A stretch of 9,845 nt of DNA from Zwartia sp. (GCA_030653405.1 JAURZO010000162.1:1-9845); one strand, 5' to 3'; numbered from the stretch's first letter, positions 1 to 8,800 are shown. Notes: generated by a model not told the origin, from the letters alone. Numbers and translations are program-made.

Positions 1-972
1 TTTGGCTTATTTTTCAATCTCTTCGCCCTGGCTGTCGCCGGTGTCACAGCGACAGGTGCAGCCCAGGCTCAGTCAACCTGGCCTGACAAGGCAGTTACGT
101 TTATTGTGCCCTTCCCTCCAGGCGGTCCGGTTGACACCACAGCACGGCTGACGACGCAAGCGATGGCCAAAAATTGGTCGACACCCGCCGTGATCGACAA
201 CAAAGCCGGCGCCGGTGGCATCGTTGGTGCTCAGGCCGCAGCCAAAGCGGCACCGGATGGTTATCACTTCTTCTTTGCGGCCATTCACCACGCCGTTCTG
301 CCAAGTCTGAAAACCAAACTGCCCTACGATATACAAAAAGATTTCGTGCCCGTTGGAATGGGTGCACGCTATCCGATCGTGCTAGTGGTGCATCCCTCGC
401 TCCCGGTCAAATCCGTGCAAGAGCTGATTGCCTATGCCAAAGCCAATCCAAACAAACTGTCCTACAGCTCGGCCGGTACTGGTGGTGGCACACACTTGGC
501 GGGTGAGCTTTTCACCAGCCTGACGGGTGTAAAGATGCAGCACATCCCCTACAAAGGCAGCTCACCCGCCATGCAAGATTTGGTCGGTGGACAGGTACAA
601 CTGATGTTTGCAGACTCTACGTCCGCCTTGCCTTTTATCAAGTCCGGGCGCGTTCGCGCACTGGCCGTGGGCAATCCTGAACCTTCCGTCTTTTTCCCTG
701 ATCTGCCAACGATTGCTTCGGCCGGCGTCAAGGATTACGAGGCCTATTCTTGGTCAGGCGTTGTCGCACCGAAGGGGACACCACCCGAAGCGGTCAAACA
801 AGCAAACGCTCAGCTCGTCAAGGTCCTCAAGGATCCGCAAGTCATCGAGATGATGAATAAGGCCGGACAGGAACCCGTTGCGATGTCACCCGAAGAGTTC
901 GCTGCCTTCCTCGACAACGAGATCAAGAAGTGGAGCAAAACAATTCAAGCTGCCGGAATTCAGCCTGAATAA
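1..972 (+). CDS. Bug/TctC-family periplasmic solute-binding protein (5' end outside window)
   Basis: This is the extracytoplasmic substrate-binding receptor of a tripartite tricarboxylate-type uptake system, or an orphan Bug receptor. Such proteins bind carboxylates and related small organic acids in the periplasm. The frame is open from base 1. It begins inside a hydrophobic signal-peptide core (FGLFFNLFALAVAG) followed by an AQA-type cleavage site near base 75, so the true start lies just left of the window. The usual family landmarks follow: a WPDKAVTFIVPFPPGGPVD start of the mature domain, the A-AKAAPDGY segment, the PNKLSYSSAGTGGGTHLAGE loop, IPYKG, and a C-terminal G-PEAVKQ-NA segment with WSKTIQAAGI near the stop. 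About 323 residues are visible, close to a full-length member. No TctA or TctB membrane gene is present on the right side. The substrate cannot be read from the sequence. Confidence 0.93.
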   Translation, partial: FGLFFNLFALAVAGVTATGAAQAQSTWPDKAVTFIVPFPPGGPVDTTARLTTQAMAKNWSTPAVIDNKAGAGGIVGAQAAAKAAPDGYHFFFAAIHHAVLPSLKTKLPYDIQKDFVPVGMGARYPIVLVVHPSLPVKSVQELIAYAKANPNKLSYSSAGTGGGTHLAGELFTSLTGVKMQHIPYKGSSPAMQDLVGGQVQLMFADSTSALPFIKSGRVRALAVGNPEPSVFFPDLPTIASAGVKDYEAYSWSGVVAPKGTPPEAVKQANAQLVKVLKDPQVIEMMNKAGQEPVAMSPEEFAAFLDNEIKKWSKTIQAAGIQPE

Positions 973-983
973 AAATCAGCATA

Positions 984-1015
984 ACGTTGTGCATCGACAT
1001 GTTGATGCACAACGT
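984..1015. terminator. Strong hairpin after the TctC-like gene
   Basis: Two perfect 12-bp arms (acgttgtgcatc at 984-995 and gatgcacaacgt at 1004-1015) flank an 8-base loop, which can close by two further pairs. It lies 11 bases after the stop of the receptor gene and well before the lodA-like start, where a transcription terminator would be expected. The + strand side is followed by AACAATTAAAAAATT rather than a clean T-run, so intrinsic termination may be weak. An alternative is an mRNA-stabilising 3' hairpin. Confidence 0.55.
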
Positions 1016-1089
1016 AACAATTAAAAAATTCCTGCGATCAAGATCAAATCAGAATTCGCCAATATTCAAATCGTCTACCGGTCGCACTA

Positions 1090-3156
1090 ATGATTAAAAA
1101 TAAACCGTCTTTAAATCGCAGCAAGCGTGACTTCCTCGCGACGACCGCTCACATTGGTCTTCTTTCCTGTGCGCTTCCTTTGCCGGTCTTCGCAGCATCG
1201 ACAAACGCGAATAAGAAAATCCTCGATCAAGAAATCAGCTATATCGGGATTTATCCGCCGATAGGCATTTCACGTGTCGGTAGTGCGTCTGTCGAGCATG
1301 CTTTTTATTCACCAGAGGTCCCGGGCTTTCCGCCCGAACCGATCGGAGGCTTCAAAGACGGAACTTCGAAAATTAAAAAACAGGCGCAGCGTTTTTACCT
1401 TTACGGTTTTAATCAGTCTGGCGAAGTCGTCAAAGAAATCACTGCTGAAGATGCAGACATCGATTGGAAAGTCAGGGTCGCCAACACCAAGGCAGCTTGG
1501 TACGGATTTAACAACCCGTTCAACTTAGGCCCTGAGGTCCCTGGCATCCCTGCCAAAATTCGCAACCAAGGCGTGAGATCAATCGCTGAAAGAGAAAAAC
1601 GTCTAGTCATCGATTCAGGCGAAATCGGCATCAATGGCAAAAATATCAACAGAGCTGCAAAGTCTGAACAATACAAACTGGTTGGGAGTTTTTGGCGCGA
1701 AGAAATCAAAGTCAGCTTGGGTGACTTGGCAACAGATGACGCTGGACGACTGATCTTTATCCCGGCCAATGGGGTGTCAGCCCCTGTCATCCCTAACAAC
1801 CCGATCGTTGACTTTACGAAAAATGATGCCTGGTACGATGACTGGTGTGACGGCTCCGTCAATGCATCGATTACCTTGCGTAACGGAAAGAAGTTGCATG
1901 CCTTACCCGCCTGGATCGTCTCTTGCGGTCCTGACTATGCGCCTGACATCACGCCGTTCACGACTATGTACGACTCGATTCTCAACAATCTGGTTAAAAA
2001 ATATTCAGATTGGGATGAGACGGCTTTGAAAAAGGTCGCTCAACCTCCAAAGAGGCCTGCACTACCTCTATCCTTTGCCAGAGATGTGTACCCTCTCTTT
2101 CATCGCATGGCCCAAATGGAATGGGTATCGAGTGCAGCGCACCTGCAAGCGGGCTGGATTGATATTCCTAACTTTTCGGATCAGACTTTCATCGGCAAGC
2201 TCGCAACAAAAGATAACCAAGCCTTACGTCAAAAAGTTTTTTCCGCTTTCAGAAATCCAAGCTCAACAGTAGAAGAAAAATTCCGCTTGCCATTTATGCT
2301 CGGTGGCGGCGTCGATTTTGAGGGGGTCAACTCCCACTGGTTTCAGATGACCAGTCTCCAGTATTGGATTTTGACAAAATGGAACGAAGGAAATTTTATC
2401 GATGACTGGCAACAATTCCTGTCGCAGAGTCTTGATCGGCACATCAAACATCAAAACATATCGGACCTGCCACTACAGGATCAACCGGCTGCCTTGACGC
2501 GCGCAGCCCTCGAGCCACTCTCCGGCGGTAACTTTCATCCCGGCGTCGAGCTCACTTGGATTCTTGAAAGACCGGAGCTTTTTGACGACCTGCATCCTTT
2601 TAGGATTGCGGTCGGGAACAGGGCTTTATTGGCACAGAATCTCGGCCCATTGATCACCCCTCAAAATACTTTTCCTGAAACCTCCGACAAGAACAATCGC
2701 CATCATTCACTGAATGCTTCGCCACAACAATCCCCTATTGGCCCGCAAATGCCTGGTGATCTGACACGCTGGATGGGGCTACCCTGGCAACCGGATGCCT
2801 TCAGCTGTCAAAACGTCAACTATCCACACGACTATCCGACTGTGGTGTGGTGGCCGGCAAACTTACCCGTCGACGTATTACCTGAATATGCGTACCAAAG
2901 AATAATTCGCGAGGATCTTTCCCGTGAAGATCGTCTCAAATTCGCATCGGTCCGAGCAGCATGGTCAAGAGGTGCAGCCGGCGTGGGTTATCACGCGAAC
3001 GGTAGCTATTTTGACGGCTTGAATCGCGCCATTTATCTTTGGGAGCGGCTGGGTTTCATTGTTAAAAAACCCACTCCAAAAGCACTGACGACCGGGCCCG
3101 GCGCTTTACCAGAGTTTCTGTATGTTGAAACAGAACGTGGCTCCATGGAAATATGA
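1090..3156 (+). CDS. lodA: LodA/GoxA-like CTQ-dependent amino-acid or amine oxidase, with Tat-like leader
   Basis: LodA-family enzymes oxidatively deaminate amino groups (lysine epsilon-amine in LodA, glycine in GoxA) using a cofactor made from their own Cys and Trp. Family landmarks in this 688-residue protein are WKVRVANTKAAWY (126-138), AWYDDWCDG (247-255), PAWIVSCGPDYAP (273-285), SLQYWILTKWNEGNF (422-436), ALEPLSGGNFHPGVE (473-487), and PWQPDAFSC (565-573) followed by VVWWPANLPVDVLP (585-598). C573, with D569 four residues before it, matches the Cys516/Asp512 arrangement of LodA. W625 in VRAAWSRG is my best candidate for the quinone tryptophan. The N terminus reads SKRDFLATTAHIGLL and then VFAA, a twin-arginine-like leader (KR instead of RR); LLSC at 24-27 could alternatively be a lipobox. 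No clear Shine-Dalgarno precedes the start, but no better start exists upstream. The stop overlaps the lodB start (ATGA). Substrate not predictable. Confidence 0.9.
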   Translation: MIKNKPSLNRSKRDFLATTAHIGLLSCALPLPVFAASTNANKKILDQEISYIGIYPPIGISRVGSASVEHAFYSPEVPGFPPEPIGGFKDGTSKIKKQAQRFYLYGFNQSGEVVKEITAEDADIDWKVRVANTKAAWYGFNNPFNLGPEVPGIPAKIRNQGVRSIAEREKRLVIDSGEIGINGKNINRAAKSEQYKLVGSFWREEIKVSLGDLATDDAGRLIFIPANGVSAPVIPNNPIVDFTKNDAWYDDWCDGSVNASITLRNGKKLHALPAWIVSCGPDYAPDITPFTTMYDSILNNLVKKYSDWDETALKKVAQPPKRPALPLSFARDVYPLFHRMAQMEWVSSAAHLQAGWIDIPNFSDQTFIGKLATKDNQALRQKVFSAFRNPSSTVEEKFRLPFMLGGGVDFEGVNSHWFQMTSLQYWILTKWNEGNFIDDWQQFLSQSLDRHIKHQNISDLPLQDQPAALTRAALEPLSGGNFHPGVELTWILERPELFDDLHPFRIAVGNRALLAQNLGPLITPQNTFPETSDKNNRHHSLNASPQQSPIGPQMPGDLTRWMGLPWQPDAFSCQNVNYPHDYPTVVWWPANLPVDVLPEYAYQRIIREDLSREDRLKFASVRAAWSRGAAGVGYHANGSYFDGLNRAIYLWERLGFIVKKPTPKALTTGPGALPEFLYVETERGSMEI

Positions 3157-4244
3157 ATGCGAACATCGTTGTAGTGGGGTCGGGCATCGCTGCGTCGGCT
3201 GCGTTGCTCTGTCTCAATAACCATGGTTTACACGCAACTCAGATCGCACCGTTAGAAAAATACAACGATAAAATTGGCGAGACCCTCTCCTGCTCGGCCA
3301 ACAGAATACTTAAAGAACTGCAGATCTGGGATGCGTTTCAAGAACAAGGATATCTCATCCACGATCTTGTTTTTTCAGCTTGGGAAGAATCAACGCTAAA
3401 TAGGCAATCCAGATTTTCGAACGCAGAGGGATCCAATTGGTCGATTGACCGTATTGCGTTCGAAGATTTTTTAAGATCAAGTTCAGACAACGCCAATCAT
3501 CAGCGATTATTTAATAAGATTAAAAATTGTTATCAGAGTCCTCGTGGCCTGACGCTTAAGCTCGACGATCAGCAACTGATCAATACGAAATTCTTGATCG
3601 ATTGTTCAGGACGTGCAGCCATCGTTGGTCGACGATTTAGCAAAAGGCATCGGATCGACAATATGATCTGCTATTACAGCTTCATCAATCAAATCGACAC
3701 CGAAATCGAACCGACTGTCGGGATCATGATTGAAGCGGTCAACAATGGCTGGTGGTATTCGGCCATACTACCTGACAACCGAATGATTATTTCGTTTTAC
3801 ACCTATCCTGATTTAGTTGAGCAGCATTTGACTCGAGATCTTCATGCATGGTCAAAGCTCATTGAACAAGCACCTCTGACAACCCAACGCATCCACTCGG
3901 CCGGCTATGCCGTGAATGCTCCACCGGCAGCGACCGATGCAGGCATGCTGATCCAATCAGAAGTATCAGGCGAAAACTGGATCGCGGCTGGCGATGCCAT
4001 GGCGTCTTTGGACCCATTATCGTCACACGGGATGACTCAAGCGCTTTGGTCAGGTTGCAGAGCCGCCGAAGCATGCATCAAATATTTACAGGGAGACATA
4101 TCCGGGATCGAGGGCCTCAAGAAAACAATGACGCAAGCGATGCTGACGTACCAAACAGAGCTTATAAAAAAATATCAGTCAGTACATCGTTACGCAGGCC
4201 ATCCCTTTTGGGAAAGACGGGTTAAGATTCAATTCCCCTCTTAG
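3153..4244 (+). CDS. lodB: LodB-like FAD-dependent maturase of the CTQ enzyme
   Basis: LodB-type flavoproteins are needed to form the cysteine tryptophylquinone cofactor in the partner LodA/GoxA protein and act in the cytoplasm. The 363-residue product has the expected single-component flavin monooxygenase layout, related to tryptophan halogenases and geranylgeranyl-reductase-like enzymes. The nucleotide-binding loop VVGSGIAAS spans residues 7-15, IGETLS lies at 41-46, the LIDCSGR motif at 148-154, and the FAD pyrophosphate motif WIAAGDAMASLDPLSSHGM at 276-294 with D281. No signal peptide is seen. The start codon overlaps the preceding lodA-like stop in an ATGA, so the two genes are almost certainly co-transcribed and translationally coupled; only a weak GGAA at 3147-3150 precedes it. 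The family is clear. The specific role as maturase rests mainly on pairing with the LodA-like gene. Confidence 0.88.
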   Translation: MNANIVVVGSGIAASAALLCLNNHGLHATQIAPLEKYNDKIGETLSCSANRILKELQIWDAFQEQGYLIHDLVFSAWEESTLNRQSRFSNAEGSNWSIDRIAFEDFLRSSSDNANHQRLFNKIKNCYQSPRGLTLKLDDQQLINTKFLIDCSGRAAIVGRRFSKRHRIDNMICYYSFINQIDTEIEPTVGIMIEAVNNGWWYSAILPDNRMIISFYTYPDLVEQHLTRDLHAWSKLIEQAPLTTQRIHSAGYAVNAPPAATDAGMLIQSEVSGENWIAAGDAMASLDPLSSHGMTQALWSGCRAAEACIKYLQGDISGIEGLKKTMTQAMLTYQTELIKKYQSVHRYAGHPFWERRVKIQFPS

Positions 4245-4296
4245 TCAAGAGCATCTCTGTGAATTGCTAGTTACGCATCACCCACAGCCCTTCAGT

Positions 4297-4400
4297 AGGA
4301 TTAATCTTAAATCCTGAAATCTTAAATCCTAGTTGCAAAGCTCAGCACTGAAGCCTAGCATTAGGGTACTGCCAGCGATTTGCAACTTACCTAAGGGTAC
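4297..4400. repeat. Cluster of short direct and inverted repeats before the cytochrome gene
   Basis: The sequence atcttaaatcct occurs twice, at 4304-4315 and 4319-4330, with a 15-bp period. The first copy also pairs with aggatt at 4297-4302. Agttgcaaa at 4331-4339 is the exact inverse of tttgcaact at 4379-4387. Agggtac occurs at 4363-4369 and 4394-4400, 31 bp apart, about three helical turns. The cluster lies between the lodB stop and the cytochrome start, so it may hold operator sites or an RNA structure controlling the cytochrome gene. I could not place a convincing -35/-10 pair. Confidence 0.5.
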
Positions 4401-4439
4401 ATTTGCTGATAAAGCTGTGGCCAAGCCAGGATGAGGAAG

Positions 4440-5252
4440 ATGATTAAAAAAATATACATCTTATTGATCTGTCTCTATTGCGCATCTCCCGCATTAAGCC
4501 AAGACGCTCAGGAATATCCGCTTAAAGCACCAAGCATCTCTGAGGTACCCTCTGGGCCAGTTGGGGATGCGATACGCCATGGTCTCTCGCTCTTGACCGA
4601 AACACGCCTGATGCTGCCAAATAATGTTGGCAATGGGATGAACTGCACAAGCTGTCATCTCAACGGTGGGACAAAACCACATGCGGCTCCATTTGCAGGC
4701 TTATGGGGCGTCTTTCCGGCATACTCTGCGAGAGTCGCGAAAGTGATCACGCTGGCTGATCGCGTGAATGATTGTTTTGAACGCTCGATGAACGGTAAAG
4801 CGCTGGCATATGAATCCACTGAAATGACCAGTATTTTGACCTACATCCAATTCATTTCAACCGGCGTCCCAACTGGGTCAAGTGTCAGAGGCCGAGGTGA
4901 AGGAAAAATTGACCAGAACCTCATCCCGGACCCGGTACGCGGCAAAAAAATCTACGCTGAAAAATGCGCATCCTGTCATGGCGCAGAAGGCCTTGGACTA
5001 AAGGTAGAAGCGAACAAATATGTGTTCCCACCGTTATGGGGAAACGATTCATTCAATGATGGTGCCGGCATGGCCAGGCCCTATACAGCTGCAGCATTTG
5101 TCATTGCCAACATGCCGATCGGTCAAGAAAACTCACTCACGCAACAAGAAGCTCTGGACGTGTCACAGTATTTTACATATCAACCACGGCCAGTTTTTGC
5201 AGGTAAGCAACATGACTGGCCCAAAGGCGGCAGACCCAAAGACGCACGCTAA
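4440..5252 (+). CDS. tsdA: Periplasmic di-heme cytochrome c, TsdA-like (thiosulfate dehydrogenase family)
   Basis: TsdA enzymes join two thiosulfates to tetrathionate (or reverse this) in the periplasm; the same fold also serves as an electron-transfer cytochrome. Counting from the upstream ATG at 4431, the product has a signal peptide ending near ALS-QD (residue 23), heme motif 1 CTSCH (72-76) in the context GNGMNCTSCHLNGGT, the family block FPAYSAR...LADRVNDCFERSMNGK (95-123), and heme motif 2 CASCH (179-183). C115 sits where TsdA has its unusual cysteine axial ligand to heme 1. M214 (DGAGMAR) or M228 (ANMPIG) would be the ligand to heme 2. I prefer ATG 4440 over 4431 because AGGA at 4428-4431 is then eight bases upstream, whereas it abuts 4431. 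Proximity to lodAB leaves open a role as electron acceptor for the amine oxidase. No other sulfur-oxidation gene is visible. Confidence 0.87.
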   Translation: MIKKIYILLICLYCASPALSQDAQEYPLKAPSISEVPSGPVGDAIRHGLSLLTETRLMLPNNVGNGMNCTSCHLNGGTKPHAAPFAGLWGVFPAYSARVAKVITLADRVNDCFERSMNGKALAYESTEMTSILTYIQFISTGVPTGSSVRGRGEGKIDQNLIPDPVRGKKIYAEKCASCHGAEGLGLKVEANKYVFPPLWGNDSFNDGAGMARPYTAAAFVIANMPIGQENSLTQQEALDVSQYFTYQPRPVFAGKQHDWPKGGRPKDAR

Positions 5253-5263
5253 TCGCACACATC

Positions 5264-5710
5264 ATGAATCTCGATCTCAGAAAACTCGTGACAGAGTACG
5301 ACTTAAACAGTCAAGACAAGGAGCGTATACGCTACGAGTTTTGCTTTGCCTGCGCTTCGCGCATCCAGCATCTGTTGGAACAGGAGAAAGCACTTTCAGC
5401 TTATAGAGATTTTGAAGATTATTTGAGAGGCTCGCTTGATCAGGCCCAATTTGTGAAACTTCAAACTTCAATTCTCGAAGTCGCGAACCGACATCAAGGA
5501 TCGACTTCATTAGATGGCACAAAGCACTCAGCTGTGTCTGCGACCTACGCTTTAGCGAATGCGATCAATGGAAATGCGGTTGCTGCGGCGGAGTACGCAG
5601 CATATTCCAAGGTGTACGGTTACGGAGGGTATGCTACAAATGACTTGGATAGTTATCAGGAAGAGTATGCAGAACAGGTCAAGATTTTGCGTAAGCTATG
5701 GAATGAATGA
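5264..5710 (+). CDS. Small soluble protein, possibly of the Imm-5-like putative immunity family
   Basis: A 148-residue protein without signal peptide or membrane segment. The first half is helical and charged, with FCFACASRIQHLL (26-38), followed by the acidic FEDYLRGSLDQAQF (49-62). The second half has an alanine-rich run ATYALANAINGNAVAAAEYA (93-112), then YSKVYGYGGYA and a final QEEYAEQVKILRKLW. This alternation of a Cys-Ala-x-Arg helix with an Ala/Asn-rich helix and a Tyr/Gly turn reminds me of the proteins annotated as putative immunity protein Imm-5, but the match is from memory and is not decisive. The gene begins 11 bp after the cytochrome stop with no visible Shine-Dalgarno, so it is probably read through and translated by coupling. 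No cognate toxin gene is seen. Otherwise treat it as a conserved hypothetical protein. Confidence 0.75.
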   Translation: MNLDLRKLVTEYDLNSQDKERIRYEFCFACASRIQHLLEQEKALSAYRDFEDYLRGSLDQAQFVKLQTSILEVANRHQGSTSLDGTKHSAVSATYALANAINGNAVAAAEYAAYSKVYGYGGYATNDLDSYQEEYAEQVKILRKLWNE

Positions 5711-5835
5711 ATTCTGCGCCGCCCCCTCATTTCTACAATCTTAATTTCCGAGTTTTTTAGTTGGATACTCCGTATCAAAAATATTTTCATCGTGTTAAAT
5801 AAATAAATGTATTTCAATTAAAACTATTTACCTTT

Positions 5836-5844
5836 GAGAGAGAG
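5836..5844 (+). promoter_or_regulatory. Ribosome binding site of the large GH64-like gene
   Basis: A purine run GAGAGAGAG ends five bases before ATG 5850. It is the clearest Shine-Dalgarno in the window and fixes the start of the 1091-residue protein. The 130 bp upstream (5711-5840) are strongly AT-rich and probably contain the promoter, but no -35/-10 pair stands out. Confidence 0.7.
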
Positions 5845-5849
5845 TTGAC

Positions 5850-8800
5850 ATGGCTGCAACCACCGGAAATATCAATATTTCAGTCACCTCGGCCAAGCAA
5901 ACTTTCTTGACCACTAAAAGCGCGAGTCTCTACACCGTCGCTTTTGATGGGACCACTCCCTACTGGTCAACTATTTATACCGCCGGGAGTATTAGCAGTC
6001 CCACAGCAACCATTCCACTGATTAATAGTGGAAAGCTCTACATCATTGAATCCAACGCTTCTCTGGCTGATCTTCAAACGAAAATCACCAAACAATCCGA
6101 TATAGATGTCTCAAATTCGACCGTCGCGCCGAACCAATTTCGCTATGACTCGTTTGAATACGCACTGAGCCCAGCAGACCAAGGCGGAACACCTCAGGGG
6201 AACCTCACCTCCGTGAATGGGTTCGGCTTTCCAATGGCGTTGGAGGTTGCCTATTCAGACTCGACCACTGCGACCGTTGGTTACGCTGTCAAGGCCGACA
6301 CTCTCACAACGGAACTAAGTTCAGCGGGAGCACCCTTAATCAATTTCAACTCCGGCGACTTGAACGGTGAGTTTCAGTATGCAGGCTCACCCTCTACCAA
6401 TAGTGGCGGCGGCTACACCAAACCCGCTGCGTTCACAGAGACCCATTGGACGACTTATTTAAATCAGTTGGGCACACAGCTTGGCTCAGAGCCTATCCGG
6501 ATCACTGGCATATTCAACGGTGCACCTGATGCTGCACAACAATGGCACAACCAGGCTTTTTACAACTACAAAGTCTCTTACGACAATGCCACCTCAACCT
6601 TTATTCTGACCCCAGAGGAAAACAGTCAGGTCAAAGGAACCATTAAGCTCACCTCGGCAGTTTTGGCAAAAAACATCTATGCGATTGATGCCTCGACCAG
6701 CGCTGACATTTATCAAGTAGTTGATGGAGTCGAAACTTTATATACATCCCAATTTCTTGGTGCCAATGATCAGTGGGGTGCCGTTTTTACGCAGTTTTTG
6801 ACAGGGCTCGATCTGGGATATCTCGGACAGGAGGGTGTATCTCCCAATCCAAGCATCTCAAATCCTGTTGACCTGAACGGAAACTGGAACTGGAGTCCCA
6901 TCTACGCGTTTGGAGACAACCTCGTCTCAGGTGGTCCAGTTACTCCTACCTTCGATTCATACTCGAAAGTTTTTTTTGACAATTCAAACTCGTACGGATC
7001 GCAATACTCTGATAATGCAATGAGCCAATATTCAAGCGGCGGGCCATTGGTCAATCTGTTTGAAACTGTCGGCGGCGTGAACCAGACTGTCAATACAAAT
7101 CAAATCACGATCAAGATTTTTGATGATGGCGAAACGCCAACTGGATACACCCAGCCCACTCTTTACAACTACATTGCTTCAGGCTCTGGGTATGCAACTT
7201 TCGCAACCCTAGCGGATGCGGATATTGCTAATTTCGTCATCAACCTCGGCATTCCAGCGGGCAGCCCTTCAAGTGGGGATCAAAACACCGGTAAAAATCG
7301 CCTTGCTGAAACATCGTGGTTTGCGAATCCTGAAAAATTTGCACTGTCATACCAGTATCAAACGAGCGCGAACAATTGGTCGAATGCCTCTTTTGTTTAT
7401 GCGGACGCTGGAAATCCGGACAATTTATGGTCCCAGTGGAGCTTGACGCCTAACGGAGAAAAGGCATCAATCACTCCCGGTACGACTCCAGGCGCACAAG
7501 GCATCGGATCGGTTCTTCTCAATAACATCCCGATCGGAAAAGATGCTGGTGATATCACATGGCACAAGATCAGTGTTTATGACACCAGCCTGACCGGCTG
7601 GCAGTCTGCACCACTCAAGACGTTCAACCTATATACAACGTCAGATGGGACAGGCAAGTTTCTGTACACAGCCGGCCAGCTCGCCATTGACGGTGGCGCG
7701 ACTGTTTCGACCGGGCAGGGTCAAACTGCTGGCGTTTCAACAACAGTGAATCTTTTAGTAGGATCAGGAACATTTATTGATCCAGTGCTTCTTGCCCCAG
7801 AGGCGAAACAAGGTGCGAGTTACGCAACGTCTGGAACAGCGCCTTCCGCACCCGTAGTGGGATATTTCAATGCTTCCGATACCTTTGTCGCCCAAGCGGG
7901 TCAAACGGAGATGATCAGTCCAAACGCAACGGGTAAGGCGAATAATGTCGTCTTTGGCTGGACTGGGTACAACCCCAATGCAACATCAGATACGAATAAT
8001 CTTTGGACCAAGTATTACACGAACAAAGTTTCAGCTCAGAATATCGTTGAAGTGACTTGGTCACTTGCAAGCACCAAAGATCACGGCACCGGCGGCAGTA
8101 CGCTGACGACGGCTGACATCGATGGAAAATGGATAACGGAACAGCTTCGCCTGACTCCAGGTCAATACCAGGTGACCATGACCGAATATACGGAGCAAAA
8201 TGGAAGCCGAATTCAGTTTGCCCAACAAAGTAGCCCGCTTACTCTGACATTAGATGGATCGCAGGACACGATCCTGGCGATGAGGGATGCCTACCTGGTC
8301 TCCCAAGGGGCCAAAGTCGTTGACGCCGCCCAAGGGACACTAGTAAATGACACCGGAGCGCCAACAGTCGCCACCCTCCTTTCCGGCCCCGCGAATGGCA
8401 CCCTGCAGTTCAATAGCGATGGTTCGTTTACCTATACACCCGATCAGGACTTCGTCGGGTTGGACAGTTTTGTATATTGGGCTGAAAAAGATGTTGGTGG
8501 CGGCGTTATCGAAAAATCTCAGGCCGCAGTCAACCTGCAAGTCGTACCAGACATCGGCACACTCGCGAACTCGCTGGAAAACTATTCCACCGTAGGCTTG
8601 ACGCTGTTTGGATATTTAGAACATGGTGCGACACAAAGCCTTTCCAATACCTATCTTGCCGAGCTCCAGACATACCAAAATCAAGGCCTGAGCGAACAAG
8701 AGGCCATGTACAAGCTGGCAAACAGTATTGGCGAGACGAGTGCGGCAGAGGGATTATTTCCCTTTCTTGCCAATCCAACGACTGATATCGGTGCCATCAA

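Noticed and set aside
1413..1862. 149-residue open frame on the minus strand inside the lodA-like gene
   Set aside because: It lies wholly opposite a strongly supported coding sequence, has no ribosome binding site, and its product has no recognisable family features.
4238..4251. Small hairpin ctctt-agtc-aagag at the lodB stop
   Set aside because: Only five base pairs with no T-run after it, so it is too weak to call a terminator.
5020..5406. 128-residue + strand frame spanning the end of the cytochrome gene and the start of the next gene
   Set aside because: It overlaps both real genes in another frame. Its translation is His/Arg/Thr-rich without any domain pattern.
5761..5787. Possible promoter TTGGAT with TATTTT upstream of the large secreted protein
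   Set aside because: The spacing is only 15 bp and both boxes are weak, in a region so AT-rich that such matches are expected by chance.
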